Assembly: GCA_020186115.1 (NCBI GenBank)
Contig: WSYJ01000149.1
Span: 992,001-1,056,000 of the forward strand
Direction: 5' to 3'
DNA from: Histomonas meleagridis
Taxonomy: Eukaryota > Parabasalia > Tritrichomonadida > Dientamoebidae
Length of the DNA: 64,000 nucleotides
Shown here: positions 40,263 to 50,153 of the stretch, one piece after another
Position numbering within the stretch: the first letter of the stretch is position 1
Layout: each line of letters starts with the position of its first letter
Translations under genes and position numbers: made by a program
Notes under the pieces: model-generated
The model's database searches: none
Seen by the model: the letters and a program-made list of their open reading frames with translations, nothing else
Told to the model about the DNA's origin: nothing

Positions 40263-42164
40263 TTAAGGCATTTCTTCTTTGCCTCCAATTTTAATATTTC
40301 TAGACCTCACTAATGTCACAATTACCCAAACATATGTAATAATCAAAAAGTAGGTAAAAACGGATGTGAATATCGAGAACGCGCCACCATGGAAATACCC
40401 GATTACGAACCATGCCACAGTCACAATGAACACGCATATCCAAGAGATCACAAATTCGATGATTTGGGAGATGCATAACTTTTGTGACTCGAACCAAATT
40501 CCTGCAATGTTTAAGAATTGAATAAAGAACATTAAGTAATAAAACATCAAAACAGCGAATGTCATTGTGTCAAAGCTTAAGCAATCTCCAGCTTTATAAC
40601 CCCATATCCAAATAACTGCAACAAGATGTTCGACCTGTGTTTCTATGTATGGTATTATATAGATCCAACAGAACAAGAAGATGAACAGCAGATATAAATG
40701 TAATGGTAACTTTCGAGGTCGTGTCCAAAAATGTAATAAGCCCAAATAGAATTGTTGGAAAATTGTATATTCTCCTTCAGAATAAAACATAAAATCACTA
40801 AAATTATCAAGTTTCGATTTAAGTGGTATCCAATATGGTATTATACGAACAAATGCAATGGCTAAAAAGATCATTGAAAAAGGGAAAATTACGATACCGA
40901 AATTCAACGATATCTTTTCGGTTATGACGGGTGAAGTTTCACCAACAAAAAACTCAAATTCTTTTGTAGAATCTCCTTCAATGCGCAAGTTATGTCGTCC
41001 ATTTTCAACTGTTACATTTAATGAATAAAGTCTTGTCCTGTTGTTAATTTGTCGAGTCATTGGTATATTTCCAATTAGGACATTATCAATATATAAATCA
41101 AGTGTTAAAACTGATGATGAAAAGCCTAAAACTCGAACTGGAAATGAGTTCACATTAAACACTTGATGCTTATGGACTTGATTTAATGGGGTTGGATATG
41201 TGACAGCAATTATATTTTCATCTGCTGGCGTTATTTCAGAATATGCAATGGCATTCTTTTCAATGGTAATAAATCCAGCATGTGTATAACGACGTGATAT
41301 TGGACATATGACTGATAATGTATCATTCACATGTTGAACATCTATCGATCGAGGGTGTGTATGACCGGCAATATACAAATGAGAACGTGTTATTACTGAA
41401 CGTAAGCTTTCCCCATTTGGTGCGGATCGTTCCCAGATTGTCGATACTGGAAAATGTGATACAATTATATTCGTACCATTATCATAAATGCTACGTCTTA
41501 GTAAATCAACATCGTCTGGGTGAACTTGTGGTAGAGATCCAAATGGTGTGGTTGGGAGTGGTGGATGTAATACTGCAAATGATATAAAATTAATTGGTCC
41601 AATACTTGTGTTGATAGAAAATATTGTGCCTGTTTCACTGAGTTCATTATGAAAGGCAAATTTTTTGTAATAATTTAATGGCGTATCATCACCAGCAACT
41701 TTGAAATAATCATGGTTGCCTGGATATTCTAAAAGAACCCTTCCTTCTTTAACAAGACCTGACTCATATCTAGAATTGTTATATAAAACCCAATTTTGAT
41801 AATTTGATGAATATATCTGAAAGAATGAACTACCTGCGGATGAGTCTGTAATGTCTCCTGATAATACAACAAGAGATGGATCTATTTTATCTGAAATATT
41901 TTTCATAAAGTTTTCGACATTAGTAACTTGTTCTGGAATTTGTGTAAAATGCGTATCTGAAATTTGTACAAAGTAATAAGGTTCTTCTGTAAATTCTTCT
42001 GTTTTAACTTTTGAATTAATTGGAGTGACACTGACATTTCCAGTCGTGAAAAAAACAACAATTATAACTACTGCAATTATAATAAAGCTTAAAAAGTGTG
42101 AGAAAAAATATGGAAGAATTTTGATATTGTTTTGCCTTTCTTGTGTTGAGTCTTCCAAAATCAA
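40263..42164 (-). CDS. TMEM62-like membrane metallophosphoesterase, no ATG at 5' end
   Basis: About 633 codons. An N-terminal membrane helix (about 28-48) precedes a calcineurin-like phosphoesterase domain with every metal motif: QISDTHF, LSGDITD, YPGNHDYF, IVSHFP and AGHTHP. A beta-rich segment and five or so membrane helices follow (about 415-625). This is the layout of TMEM62. The active site would face the lumen or outside; the substrate is unknown. The frame is open from 42200 (after TAA at 42203-42201), but the first Met lies after the first metal motif, so no usable ATG exists. An ATG at 42249 in another frame reads 18 codons into this region. A small indel, an unseen intron or non-AUG initiation must explain it. 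The true 5' end is uncertain. Confidence 0.85.
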   Translation of the reverse strand: MILEDSTQERQNNIKILPYFFSHFLSFIIIAVVIIVVFFTTGNVSVTPINSKVKTEEFTEEPYYFVQISDTHFTQIPEQVTNVENFMKNISDKIDPSLVVLSGDITDSSAGSSFFQIYSSNYQNWVLYNNSRYESGLVKEGRVLLEYPGNHDYFKVAGDDTPLNYYKKFAFHNELSETGTIFSINTSIGPINFISFAVLHPPLPTTPFGSLPQVHPDDVDLLRRSIYDNGTNIIVSHFPVSTIWERSAPNGESLRSVITRSHLYIAGHTHPRSIDVQHVNDTLSVICPISRRYTHAGFITIEKNAIAYSEITPADENIIAVTYPTPLNQVHKHQVFNVNSFPVRVLGFSSSVLTLDLYIDNVLIGNIPMTRQINNRTRLYSLNVTVENGRHNLRIEGDSTKEFEFFVGETSPVITEKISLNFGIVIFPFSMIFLAIAFVRIIPYWIPLKSKLDNFSDFMFYSEGEYTIFQQFYLGLLHFWTRPRKLPLHLYLLFIFLFCWIYIIPYIETQVEHLVAVIWIWGYKAGDCLSFDTMTFAVLMFYYLMFFIQFLNIAGIWFESQKLCISQIIEFVISWICVFIVTVAWFVIGYFHGGAFSIFTSVFTYFLIITYVWVIVTLVRSRNIKIGGKEEMP

Positions 42165-42317
42165 AATGCCGTTTCGTTCTGAAGCGTGTTTTTCAATAAT
42201 TTACAAAATAGTATTTTGCAGAAAAACGAACGATAAAATTTGAATGCATAATTTGGGCAAATATTTCGGTTATTATGGTGCATTTCTGAAATTTTTATTA
42301 TCGTAAATAACCACTTA

Positions 42318-42710
42318 TGACTCAAAATTCTGTAATATCACAGCACTGATGTGACACCTTTGGTCGCGAATCAAATTCCAATTTCTTAGATTCAAACATT
42401 CAATCCAGAATTGTCCTTGTCGTGTCTTATGTATTAACACGTTGTTAGACGAATATATTCTGTGACTATCTGATGAAAAACATGCGAAATTTTTCAAAAA
42501 AAGACTTGGAGACGTGGCAACTTTTTTTGAGTTCAATTCAGAGTGAGACCAAAAAATTGAATGCTTATTAATGTATCGGATTTTTACGATAAATGACAAA
42601 AATTCTCATATGGGGCGCCCCAATTCCTTGGGAGTCCACTAAGAAGCTGGAATTTGATTCGCGACCAAAGGTGTCACATCAGTGCTGTGATCTTACAGAA
42701 TGCTGTGTCA
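42318..42710. mobile_element. Inverted-repeat element (MITE-like), 72-bp arms
   Basis: The left arm (42318-42389) and right arm (42639-42710) are inverted copies, with 44 consecutive identical bases around ATCACAGCACTGATGTGACA and a few mismatches elsewhere. The 249-bp centre has no transposase; a minus-strand frame (42315-42599) opens with TTG. The GC palindrome GGGGCGCCCC (42612-42621) lies in the centre. A clear target duplication was not found. It sits between the TMEM62-like and actin-like genes, which diverge. Confidence 0.65.
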
Positions 42711-42944
42711 AGTTGTGACTGGCCACATAAAAGTGAATTTTTAAAATGTTTTCAACCCACGTGTGCGAGTAGTTCTGTGTTACAAGAAATAAATTTTTCT
42801 TAAACATTTGTTTTACTTTTACCCTAAGATACAATTGGAATGGTTGTGTATTTATATTTTAAGTTGGTTCCCTTTGGTAACTGCTGAAGAGAGAGTTCCA
42901 TTAACGTTCTTTGCAATGACACTTTTTGTACCCAAGAGCAAAAC

Positions 42945-44063
42945 ATGGAAGTCAGCACATTAGTTTTTGATAATGGGGCATATACAATTCGTGCTGGTCT
43001 TGGTGGAGATATAGAACCATCATGCGTGATTCCATCAGTTGTTGGGTGGACCAAAGGTGCGACATCACCAACAAATTCTGATGGTTCATTAAATTATTTT
43101 ATTGGCCCAGAATCACTTGTTAACCTGTCTGCCATTTTATTAAAGCGACCTATAGAAAACAGAATTATTACAAACTTTGATGATATGGAAAAACTTTGGA
43201 ATCATATCTTTACAAATGAACTTTGTATGAAACCAGAAGAACACCCAGTTTTAATGACAGAATCACCAGATAATACCAAACCAGCACGTGAGAAGACTCT
43301 TCAAATAATGATGGAAACTTTTCAAATACCAGCCTTTTATCTTTCATATCCCGAAGTTCTTTCACTCTTTAGTGCTGGCATCACCACAGGCACAGTTATT
43401 GATTCCGGGGAAACCCTTACACATATTCTCCCAGTTTTTGAATGTTTTGGCATGACACATGTTCAATCCAAACTTGAAGTTGGAGGACGTCAGCTGAATG
43501 GTTATCTTAAGAAGCTCATTCTTCAATCCGGTGTTAAACTTCCATCTGGCTATGAACGTGAAAGCATTCGTGACATCAAAGAAAAGCTTTGTTACGTAGC
43601 TACAGACATTGATGCAGAAATGCAGAAGATAGAGCAAATGAACGCATCCGAGAAGCCATTCGTCCTCAGGAACGGTCAGGAGATCAAAATCACATCACAG
43701 AAATTTCAATGCACCGAACCACTTTTTGAGCCGGAGCTCCTTCAACTCGAATCCCAAGGCATCCCACAGCTTGTTTTCAACGCAATCGATAAATGCGATG
43801 ACTTAAAAGCGCAAATGTTCGGTAATATTATGCTCACAGGAGGAAATTCAATGTTTCCAGGATTCGCTGAAAGACTCGAAAAAGATATTTCTGCAATCGA
43901 AAAGAATGAAAAGGTTAATGTAATCGCTTTGCCAAATAGGAAAAATGCTGCTTGGATAGGAGGTTCTGTCTTGGTGTCACTTGCAACATTTAGTCAGGCG
44001 TGGATCACTAAGGCAGAATATGACGAAGTCGGACCTTCAATTATGCACTTGAAGTGCTTTTAA
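42945..44063 (+). CDS. Divergent actin-like protein
   Basis: 372 residues with the actin fold throughout: LVFDNGAYTIRAGLGG (phosphate loop 1), PVLMTESPDNT, GTVIDSGETLTH (phosphate loop 2) and LTGGNSMFPGFAERLE (adenosine loop). It is neither conventional actin nor a clear Arp2/Arp3. Catalytic positions have drifted: the loop-1 Lys is Arg, the Gln that positions the attacking water (actin Q137) is Pro in LSYPEVLSL, and the second loop-2 Asp is Glu. ATP binding is possible but hydrolysis is probably poor. It may act in chromatin complexes, as nuclear Arps do, or as a lineage-specific filament regulator. An inverted-repeat element lies 234 bases upstream. Confidence 0.88.
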   Translation: MEVSTLVFDNGAYTIRAGLGGDIEPSCVIPSVVGWTKGATSPTNSDGSLNYFIGPESLVNLSAILLKRPIENRIITNFDDMEKLWNHIFTNELCMKPEEHPVLMTESPDNTKPAREKTLQIMMETFQIPAFYLSYPEVLSLFSAGITTGTVIDSGETLTHILPVFECFGMTHVQSKLEVGGRQLNGYLKKLILQSGVKLPSGYERESIRDIKEKLCYVATDIDAEMQKIEQMNASEKPFVLRNGQEIKITSQKFQCTEPLFEPELLQLESQGIPQLVFNAIDKCDDLKAQMFGNIMLTGGNSMFPGFAERLEKDISAIEKNEKVNVIALPNRKNAAWIGGSVLVSLATFSQAWITKAEYDEVGPSIMHLKCF

Positions 44064-44523
44064 TAATAATAAAAAGAAAACGTTAATGAGAATTTCATCA
44101 ATTAAAATTCGCAATTAGTGATCAAGAATTTTTATTAAGTCGTAATGCATTCGAAAATGAATCGGGTTGGCGAACTGGATGTCTTTAGATGAGTGTACCA
44201 AAAGTCGTTTGAATATTCACAAAATCGAGATTTAAATCTATATGTAGATCAAATTCATCTTCATAAAGTAAAGATATTTATTGTAAAGGATCTTCAAATC
44301 TTTTTTATTATTATGATTATTTTTTGCTGTTAGTCCCAAAAACCGAAGGACAAACGATAGATAAATTAAATGATCAGGAAACTGTTTTCCACAGAAAAAA
44401 GCTATCGGCGTTATATGAAATGCTTCTTTGCTGAATAAATATTTTTAAAGGATTAAAGAGTGGAAGCAAATGAATTTTCTTCATTCTTTATAAAAAACAA
44501 ATATTACATACGAAAGCTAAAGT
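44064..44523. other. Intergenic spacer between convergent genes
   Basis: AT-rich, no feature recognised. Confidence 0.4.
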
Positions 44524-45081
44524 TTAACAACAACTTTTTTTCTGTTCTTGCTCGATTTCTTCAGATTTATCAAAATCTGAAACTTTTGATGCACCTTCTG
44601 CAACCATATCGAAAAGCTTTGTAACATTAAGACCTCGTTTTGCAGATGTTAATATAAAGTCGAAATTGTTGGTTTTTGCCCATTCTTTCATTGATAAGAT
44701 AAACTCCGAATTTTCATCTTGAACCAAATCGAGTTTATTCCCAACAACTATCCCATAAAACTCTGTCTTTATCGATTCTGTGAAGTTGCTTAACCATCCT
44801 TTAAGCTCTTTTGCAGTATTCTCACGAGTCAAATCAAAAACCAAGATAACTGCGTGAGCTCCTCGATAATAAATTGGACCTAGGGCTTTGTATTGTTCCA
44901 TTCCTGCAGTGTCCCATATGTTTAAAGAAATTTGTTGATGATTAATTGTTGTTTGATATATATAATTTCCTGCACCTACAGTTGATTGATAATCAGAAGA
45001 AAAACAATTGTACTGAATTTTGTTCGAAAGTGAAGTTTTTCCAACAGCAATTGGACCGATCAGCACAGCTTTCCGATCCAT
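44524..45081 (-). CDS. Rab-family small GTPase with Gln-to-Met switch II
   Basis: 185 residues from the ATG at 45081 (MDRKAVLIGPIAVGKTS); the longer frame to 45186 has a TTG start. Motifs: GPIAVGKTS (phosphate loop), Thr of switch I in STVGAGNY, WDTAGMEQY (switch II), GNKLD and TSAK. The C-terminal CC is the Rab-type geranylgeranylation signal. The catalytic Gln of DTAGQE is Met, so intrinsic and GAP-stimulated GTP hydrolysis should be slow and the protein may persist in the GTP form. Rabs direct vesicle tethering at endomembranes; trichomonads have very large Rab families. The exact subclass is not clear. Confidence 0.93.
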   Translation of the reverse strand: MDRKAVLIGPIAVGKTSLSNKIQYNCFSSDYQSTVGAGNYIYQTTINHQQISLNIWDTAGMEQYKALGPIYYRGAHAVILVFDLTRENTAKELKGWLSNFTESIKTEFYGIVVGNKLDLVQDENSEFILSMKEWAKTNNFDFILTSAKRGLNVTKLFDMVAEGASKVSDFDKSEEIEQEQKKSCC

Positions 45082-45347
45082 TGTTCTGCCTGAACATTTT
45101 ACATTCGATTCAAAAGCAACCCGTTTGACGGTTATTTTATCAAAACGAAAAATGCTGAATTGAGGATTTAATACATTATAACCCAAATTTAAGCTATCAT
45201 ATATCCTTGAAAATCATCGAGTATGATATTTGCTTGTGTGTTTTTTATTCAAATTTGCATAATTCAAAAAATAGTTATATCTCAAAGTTAATTCCATGAT
45301 CACCTTTGTAAAAATCTACTACATAAGTATGCCACTATGACAAGTGT

Positions 45348-45387
<40 letters not shown>

Positions 45388-45748
45388 ATCAATTTAAAAA
45401 AAAAAAAAAACAGAGGAAAACCCCTATGAAAAAGTTGTTTTTTGACTTGAAAATGATCGAATTATAAGTTTGTAAAACATGTTTCAATACTTTACTTTTC
45501 TGAAAAATATTAATTTTTACAAGAAATCAATCAAATTATGTAAGATGAACATACATGAATTGAGTAAGCACTGATATGCTGAAGATAGTTGAAATATCTA
45601 TTTAAGCTTAGAATATAAAATAATTTAATACAATTTGTCACCAGATAAAGTTGGTTCGTTGTAGTTTACGACCGAATGGTGTTCAATTACAAACTTTTTC
45701 AGAGAGGGGTCCTTAACTGTGACTTCCCCCATTCCTCTTTTTATCTAA
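45082..45748. other. Intergenic spacer with (TA)n microsatellite
   Basis: Contains an uninterrupted TA run at 45352-45384 followed by a poly-A stretch near 45396-45410. Otherwise nothing recognised. TTTACGACCG near 45667 also occurs inside the pogo-type element's terminal repeat. Confidence 0.5.
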
Positions 45749-46819
45749 ATGGGAACTCTAAATTCAGAAACAAACATTGGATCCGTAGCATTTTCAAATT
45801 GTTATGATTTGACAATTTTGAAGCTTGGCACAGGATTAACAAATTTTGGAGATAATTCATTTTCAAATTGTATATCGATAATAAATATTACAATTCCAAA
45901 TTCAGTTCAATCTGTTGGATCCTCAGCTTTTTCAGGTTGTTATGGGTTAAAGATATTAACACTTGGCACAGGATTAACAGTGATTGCAAATGGCGCATTT
46001 TCGCAATGTTATAATCTTCAATGTATTTATTATTACGGTACCGTCTTCACAGCCATGGATTGGAGAAAGTGCATATTCTTCAGTTAATGCAACAGTTCTT
46101 ACATATGGTGATGAAAGATTTGGTCCATTTGCAGTGAATGATTATGAAGGATGAGAATGCATACCATTATTTACACATTCATTTTCAAGTTCAAACACAT
46201 ATACACAATCAAATACATTCATTAAATCAAATACATTTAGTAAATCAAATACGTACACTCAATCAAACTCATTCAGTAAATCAAATACATTCACTAAGTC
46301 CAATGCATTTATAAAATCACTTCAAAGTTATTTATCTTTATCATTTTCTTATATAATAACCATTTCAGTATCTATTACCCATTCGTTAACTGTTTATGAA
46401 ACGCAAATAATATCATTTTCATTATTTTTAAGTAATTCAATGTTTTCATATATTGAAACTAAATTTATTTATTATGATTACACAATTGTTATTTATACAA
46501 CATATTATAATTATTATTCAAATTTCTATACATATATTAATATAAATGAATTCCTCAGTAATGACAATAATATAACGACAATTATTATTGTAATTGTTTT
46601 TTTGTTATTATAATTATTATAACACTACTTGTTGTATTATTGATTCGAATTCCAAACAAAAAATCAGAAAATATTAAAAACGAAAGTTCAGAAGAAAATG
46701 AAAATGAAAACAAAAAAGAAACCACAAATACATTTGCAACAGGAATATCTATGTCAACAATTGAAGAAGATCCTTTCGCTGATGATTTCAAAGAAGATAA
46801 ATTTATTGTGCAAATGTAA
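45749..46819 (+). pseudogene. BspA-like leucine-rich-repeat surface protein, broken
   Basis: The frame from 45749 encodes about three BspA-type (LRR_5) repeats: FSNCYDLTILKLGTGL, FSNCISIINITIPNSV, FSGCYGLKILTLGTGL. A frameshift near 46045 moves the reading to another frame (QPWIGESAYSSVNATVLTYG), which meets TGA at 46152-46154. It then continues through a Ser/Asn/Thr stalk, shifts again near 46600 in a T-rich run, and ends with a membrane helix (IIIITLLVVLLIRI) and the acidic tail (ISMSTIEEDPFADDFKEDKF) with TAA at 46817. At least three lesions make it a pseudogene. Intact relatives are trichomonad surface proteins implicated in host adhesion. The N-terminal signal peptide and most repeats are missing. 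Confidence 0.88.
46191..46316 (+). repeat. Seven 18-bp repeats encoding the BspA stalk
   Basis: Imperfect 18-bp units beginning TCAAAYACATWC encode SNT(F/Y)-x-(K/Q). They form the hydrophilic stalk just outside the membrane segment and are within the BspA pseudogene. Confidence 0.8.
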
Positions 46820-47733
46820 TTTTGTTGAAATATTAAATTAGCTGATGCAATATTAAAGCCATTTTCTATTTTTAGAATAAACATTAAATTTCTTTGAGAT
46901 TTGTTCTTTAATCATTAATATTAATTTCAATAACAAGAAATGCATTTTTAAAAATCATTGAAAAAATAAAAAAAAACCGCATTTTTTGTGCATTATATTT
47001 TTTTTTTTAAATTATTATTAATCTTTTCAACTTTAACTATTTTTTATTACTTCATGTCTTTAGTATAAAATAGAATTATTACTCAAAAAATAAAACACAA
47101 AAAATTCTTTATTTTTTTCTTTTTCTTGCAATCATTAGAAATATTTGATACGTAGTTAGACATGACATTACATTTACAAGTAGAATCTCTGCATCTACTG
47201 AATCCGTAATTGAGATACATGTTAGAATCAACATTACATGTTAATTTCATTTGTTGTATTTATGTAATTCAATCTTATGCTTTTTGTGGGTGAACTTCAT
47301 TAATTTCGTTGAAAGTGATTTTCGCTTCTTTTGGGAATTATGGATTTTCTTGATACACTGGTTTGGAAAGATACTATTCATCAAAATACTTTAATTGGTA
47401 TTATTTGAGGTAAAATACAAATACAAATAATTCTACATGTATAATCAACTTCTAATATAAGGAGAGCACGAATAATTTTCGAATTCATGATATTTTTTAT
47501 AAAAAATCATTTTCTTTCTTAATGAGAGTATTTCATTAATGACTTCAATCTTTTATATAATGAGTGAATTATCGTTCATGCTAAAACCTTTATTTAATCA
47601 CATTATTATATTAATTTCGAAGTTTATTAAAATTTTCTATCTTCAGAAATTACTTAGTATAAGAGAAGCCACAATTTTTCTTGTGTGTTATCATTAAATA
47701 ATACATACACAAACATTTATTCCAAACAATAAA
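46820..47733. other. Intergenic AT-rich spacer
   Basis: Over 900 bases between the BspA pseudogene and the CFAP73-like stop. Many A and T runs; no frame or RNA recognised. Confidence 0.4.
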
Positions 47734-48684
47734 TTACTTTTTCCTTCTGCTCATAGATTGCATTGTCATTGGCCTCGATGTTTGCCGTTCTGGGCTTCGA
47801 ATGGCTTCGTCAATATCTATCATGTCCTGAATAACGCTCTTCACGAAGTTAAACTTCTCCTCGAGGTCGTCTCCGACATTGTCTCTTCTTCTGTACTTGC
47901 TCAAGATTCCATTTGATGCCTTTTGATACATGTTTTCGATCGCGAGTCGAATTGTCGCAGCTTCTTCAGCCTTTGCTCTGTTTTGGTTTGCTTGGGTTTC
48001 TTGTAGATTTCGCTGTCTTCCAAATGCTTTAAAACTCTCTTCTTCGGCTTGTGCAATGCATTTGAGCTGATAATCAACTTCAACACTACATTTTGAAGAG
48101 GACTCGTCATATAGTTGCATAGCGTCCTTAAGGCGCTGAAGCTCTTTCTTGGACCGCATAAGCTTGACATGAAGAGTACTACGCCATTTTGTTAAAGTAT
48201 CATATTTCGTAACAATTCCTTGTATTTCATTAATGCCACCGTTGTTAGCAACCTCAGGAGCTGCTTCAAAGACAGAGTCGAGGTATTCTTTGTAAGGAAG
48301 TGATTGTTGAAGTTTTAATTCAATGGCAGATTTTTTTTCCATCAACTTAGAATGTTCTTCAATAAGATGAGAAAGTTCTGCTTGCTTTGAAAGTAAAAGC
48401 TTTTCTTCGGATTGAAGGCGCTCTTCTTCCCTTTGACGTTTATTCCAATTATCAGTTACATATTGATCTTTAGAGTTAACTTCTTCTTGGTTTTCAAGAT
48501 GCTTTTTCTCTAGCTCTTCTGCTTTCGCACGATATTGTTTCATTTTGATTTCATGTTGCTGCTTTTTGGCATCAAGCTTAACTTGCAAATCATATTCCTC
48601 GCGCTTTTTATCAATTAAGCGTTCGAGACCAGTTTTGCTCTCTGGAACAAGTCCTAAAAGCCTCCTAGCTAAAACTCTTTGCAT
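47734..48684 (-). CDS. CFAP73/CCDC42-like axonemal coiled-coil protein
   Basis: 316 residues from the ATG at 48684 (MQRVLARRLLGLVPES); the extension to 48723 starts with TTG. Residues about 25-150 match the DUF4200 coiled coil of the CCDC42/CFAP73 family, ending in its hallmark QSLPYKEYLDSVFEA, followed by a second coiled coil with IVTKYDTLTKWRSTL. CFAP73 (MIA2 in Chlamydomonas) joins CFAP100 at the base of inner dynein arm f and tunes beating. The C-terminal tail is basic and Ser/Met-rich (PMTMQSMSRRKK). It is divergent from the transferase gene at 48765, with only 80 bases between the starts. Confidence 0.85.
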   Translation of the reverse strand: MQRVLARRLLGLVPESKTGLERLIDKKREEYDLQVKLDAKKQQHEIKMKQYRAKAEELEKKHLENQEEVNSKDQYVTDNWNKRQREEERLQSEEKLLLSKQAELSHLIEEHSKLMEKKSAIELKLQQSLPYKEYLDSVFEAAPEVANNGGINEIQGIVTKYDTLTKWRSTLHVKLMRSKKELQRLKDAMQLYDESSSKCSVEVDYQLKCIAQAEEESFKAFGRQRNLQETQANQNRAKAEEAATIRLAIENMYQKASNGILSKYRRRDNVGDDLEEKFNFVKSVIQDMIDIDEAIRSPERQTSRPMTMQSMSRRKK

Positions 48685-48764
48685 GAAATTTTTGGTCCCA
48701 AAAATTCGACAAGTAACGTACAAAATACGATAGGAAAGTGTCCAATGATTGAGAATTTTACATT

Positions 48765-49805
48765 ATGAACAAAAAGGGATTTATAAACACAGATATAGTT
48801 CATACCAAAAGCCCAAATCTCTTTGTATTTTTGGGATTCTATCTTCTGTTACAATTTTTTGTATGGATTTATATTTTAAAACCAAAACAACTTGAAATAA
48901 TCAAATTTGAACAAATAAAAAAGGATACTCCAATTATAAATTGGAGCCGCATTTATGAAAGATGTTCGTTTTGCAGTTCTTTAACAGATTCTCATGGTAA
49001 TTCTTCTCCAGAAGATTTGATTCTTTCTGGTGTTTTTGGAAGTGAATATCGCGCTAAATCATTTTTAAGATCACTTCGTACCGTAGGTTGTAAAGCCACT
49101 GTTGTTTTTGTTACCAATTTAACAGTTTCAAAGAAAGTTATAAATGAATTTGAAGATTGCGGCGCTCAATTTTTCAAAATGAATTACACCAACGACCTTT
49201 TGACCATCAGCTCCCACTCACTTCGATACATTGCGTACAACCAATTTTTATCACAGACTCCTTTTCAATTCAATCGAGTCCTTCACACTGACTCATTTGA
49301 CGTATTTTTCCAAGCAGATCCATTCACTCCTGATATCGATCCTAACTATCTTTACTTTGTTATGGAACAACCATTAATTATGAATTCGACGTGGAACAGT
49401 GGTTGGCTTGTTCGTGCATATAATGAATCTGTATCGAAGTCTCTTGGCAAATACCTTGTTTCTTGCTCCGGAACTCTTATTGGAGGTATGAATCAATTTC
49501 AGATATATCTCAAAACTTTGCTCGGCCATAAACCATTCTGGCTAAATGGTCGTCACTCATTGGACCAAGCGTATCATAACTATCTTTTACATACTAAAGC
49601 CTTCGAAAACAACGGAATTCACCCGAAATATCTCGGATGCAACTCGACCTTTTTGACAATGCATTACTGTTCGCGAGGAAAATTTAAGATACAAAATGAC
49701 AGATTTTTGGGACCTGATGGAACAACAATACCAAGTGTTGTCCATCAATATAATAGATATGGTGGAGGACCACAGCTTATTAATAGGTTATGTGGTGGTA
49801 AATAA
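48765..49805 (+). CDS. Type II membrane glycosyltransferase with DxD motif
   Basis: 346 residues. A short cytosolic N-terminus is followed by a signal anchor (about 18-38, NLFVFLGFYLLLQFFVWIYI) and a lumenal domain. RVLHTDSFDVFFQADPF (near residue 175) has the strand and DxD-like motif that binds nucleotide-sugar and Mn2+ in GT-A transferases. Later blocks SGTLIGGMNQFQIYL and NGRHSLDQAYHNYLL resemble acceptor-site regions of GT8-type enzymes. It should act in the Golgi on glycoproteins or glycolipids; donor and acceptor are unknown. A pair of Cys (CSFCSS) follows the anchor. Confidence 0.82.
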   Translation: MNKKGFINTDIVHTKSPNLFVFLGFYLLLQFFVWIYILKPKQLEIIKFEQIKKDTPIINWSRIYERCSFCSSLTDSHGNSSPEDLILSGVFGSEYRAKSFLRSLRTVGCKATVVFVTNLTVSKKVINEFEDCGAQFFKMNYTNDLLTISSHSLRYIAYNQFLSQTPFQFNRVLHTDSFDVFFQADPFTPDIDPNYLYFVMEQPLIMNSTWNSGWLVRAYNESVSKSLGKYLVSCSGTLIGGMNQFQIYLKTLLGHKPFWLNGRHSLDQAYHNYLLHTKAFENNGIHPKYLGCNSTFLTMHYCSRGKFKIQNDRFLGPDGTTIPSVVHQYNRYGGGPQLINRLCGGK

Positions 49806-50153
49806 ATGGTATCAAACTTTATCGTATAAATAAATGTTAATTAAATCTCATAATATACTTTTTTTTACAGAAAAGCGAATTAAATATATCCAAATGATTC
49901 ACTTATCAGAAGGGTTTTACTGAGTTAAGAGTCGTTTTCACAATTAAAGCTCAAAATTTAATCGAATTTTAAAATTTGAAATACAAAAAAAGTTTTAAGT
50001 AAACATATTCTATTTGGAATTTTGAAATCGCCATTTGTAACTGCGATCAATTATAATTTGGAAAGTCTGTTTTTTACCATACTTTAAATTATCTAAAGAA
50101 AATTTGGCGATTTAAACCTCTACAAAGGAACCGATGGACTCAAAGCTATGGAT
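49806..50153. other. Intergenic spacer between convergent genes
   Basis: AT-rich 348 bases; nothing recognised. Confidence 0.4.

Noticed and set aside
42315-42599. 94-codon minus-strand frame
   Set aside because: Starts with TTG and lies inside the inverted-repeat element; composition follows the repeat arm.
46191-46316. Possible CRISPR-like array
   Set aside because: Direct 18-bp repeats have no spacers and encode the BspA stalk in frame.
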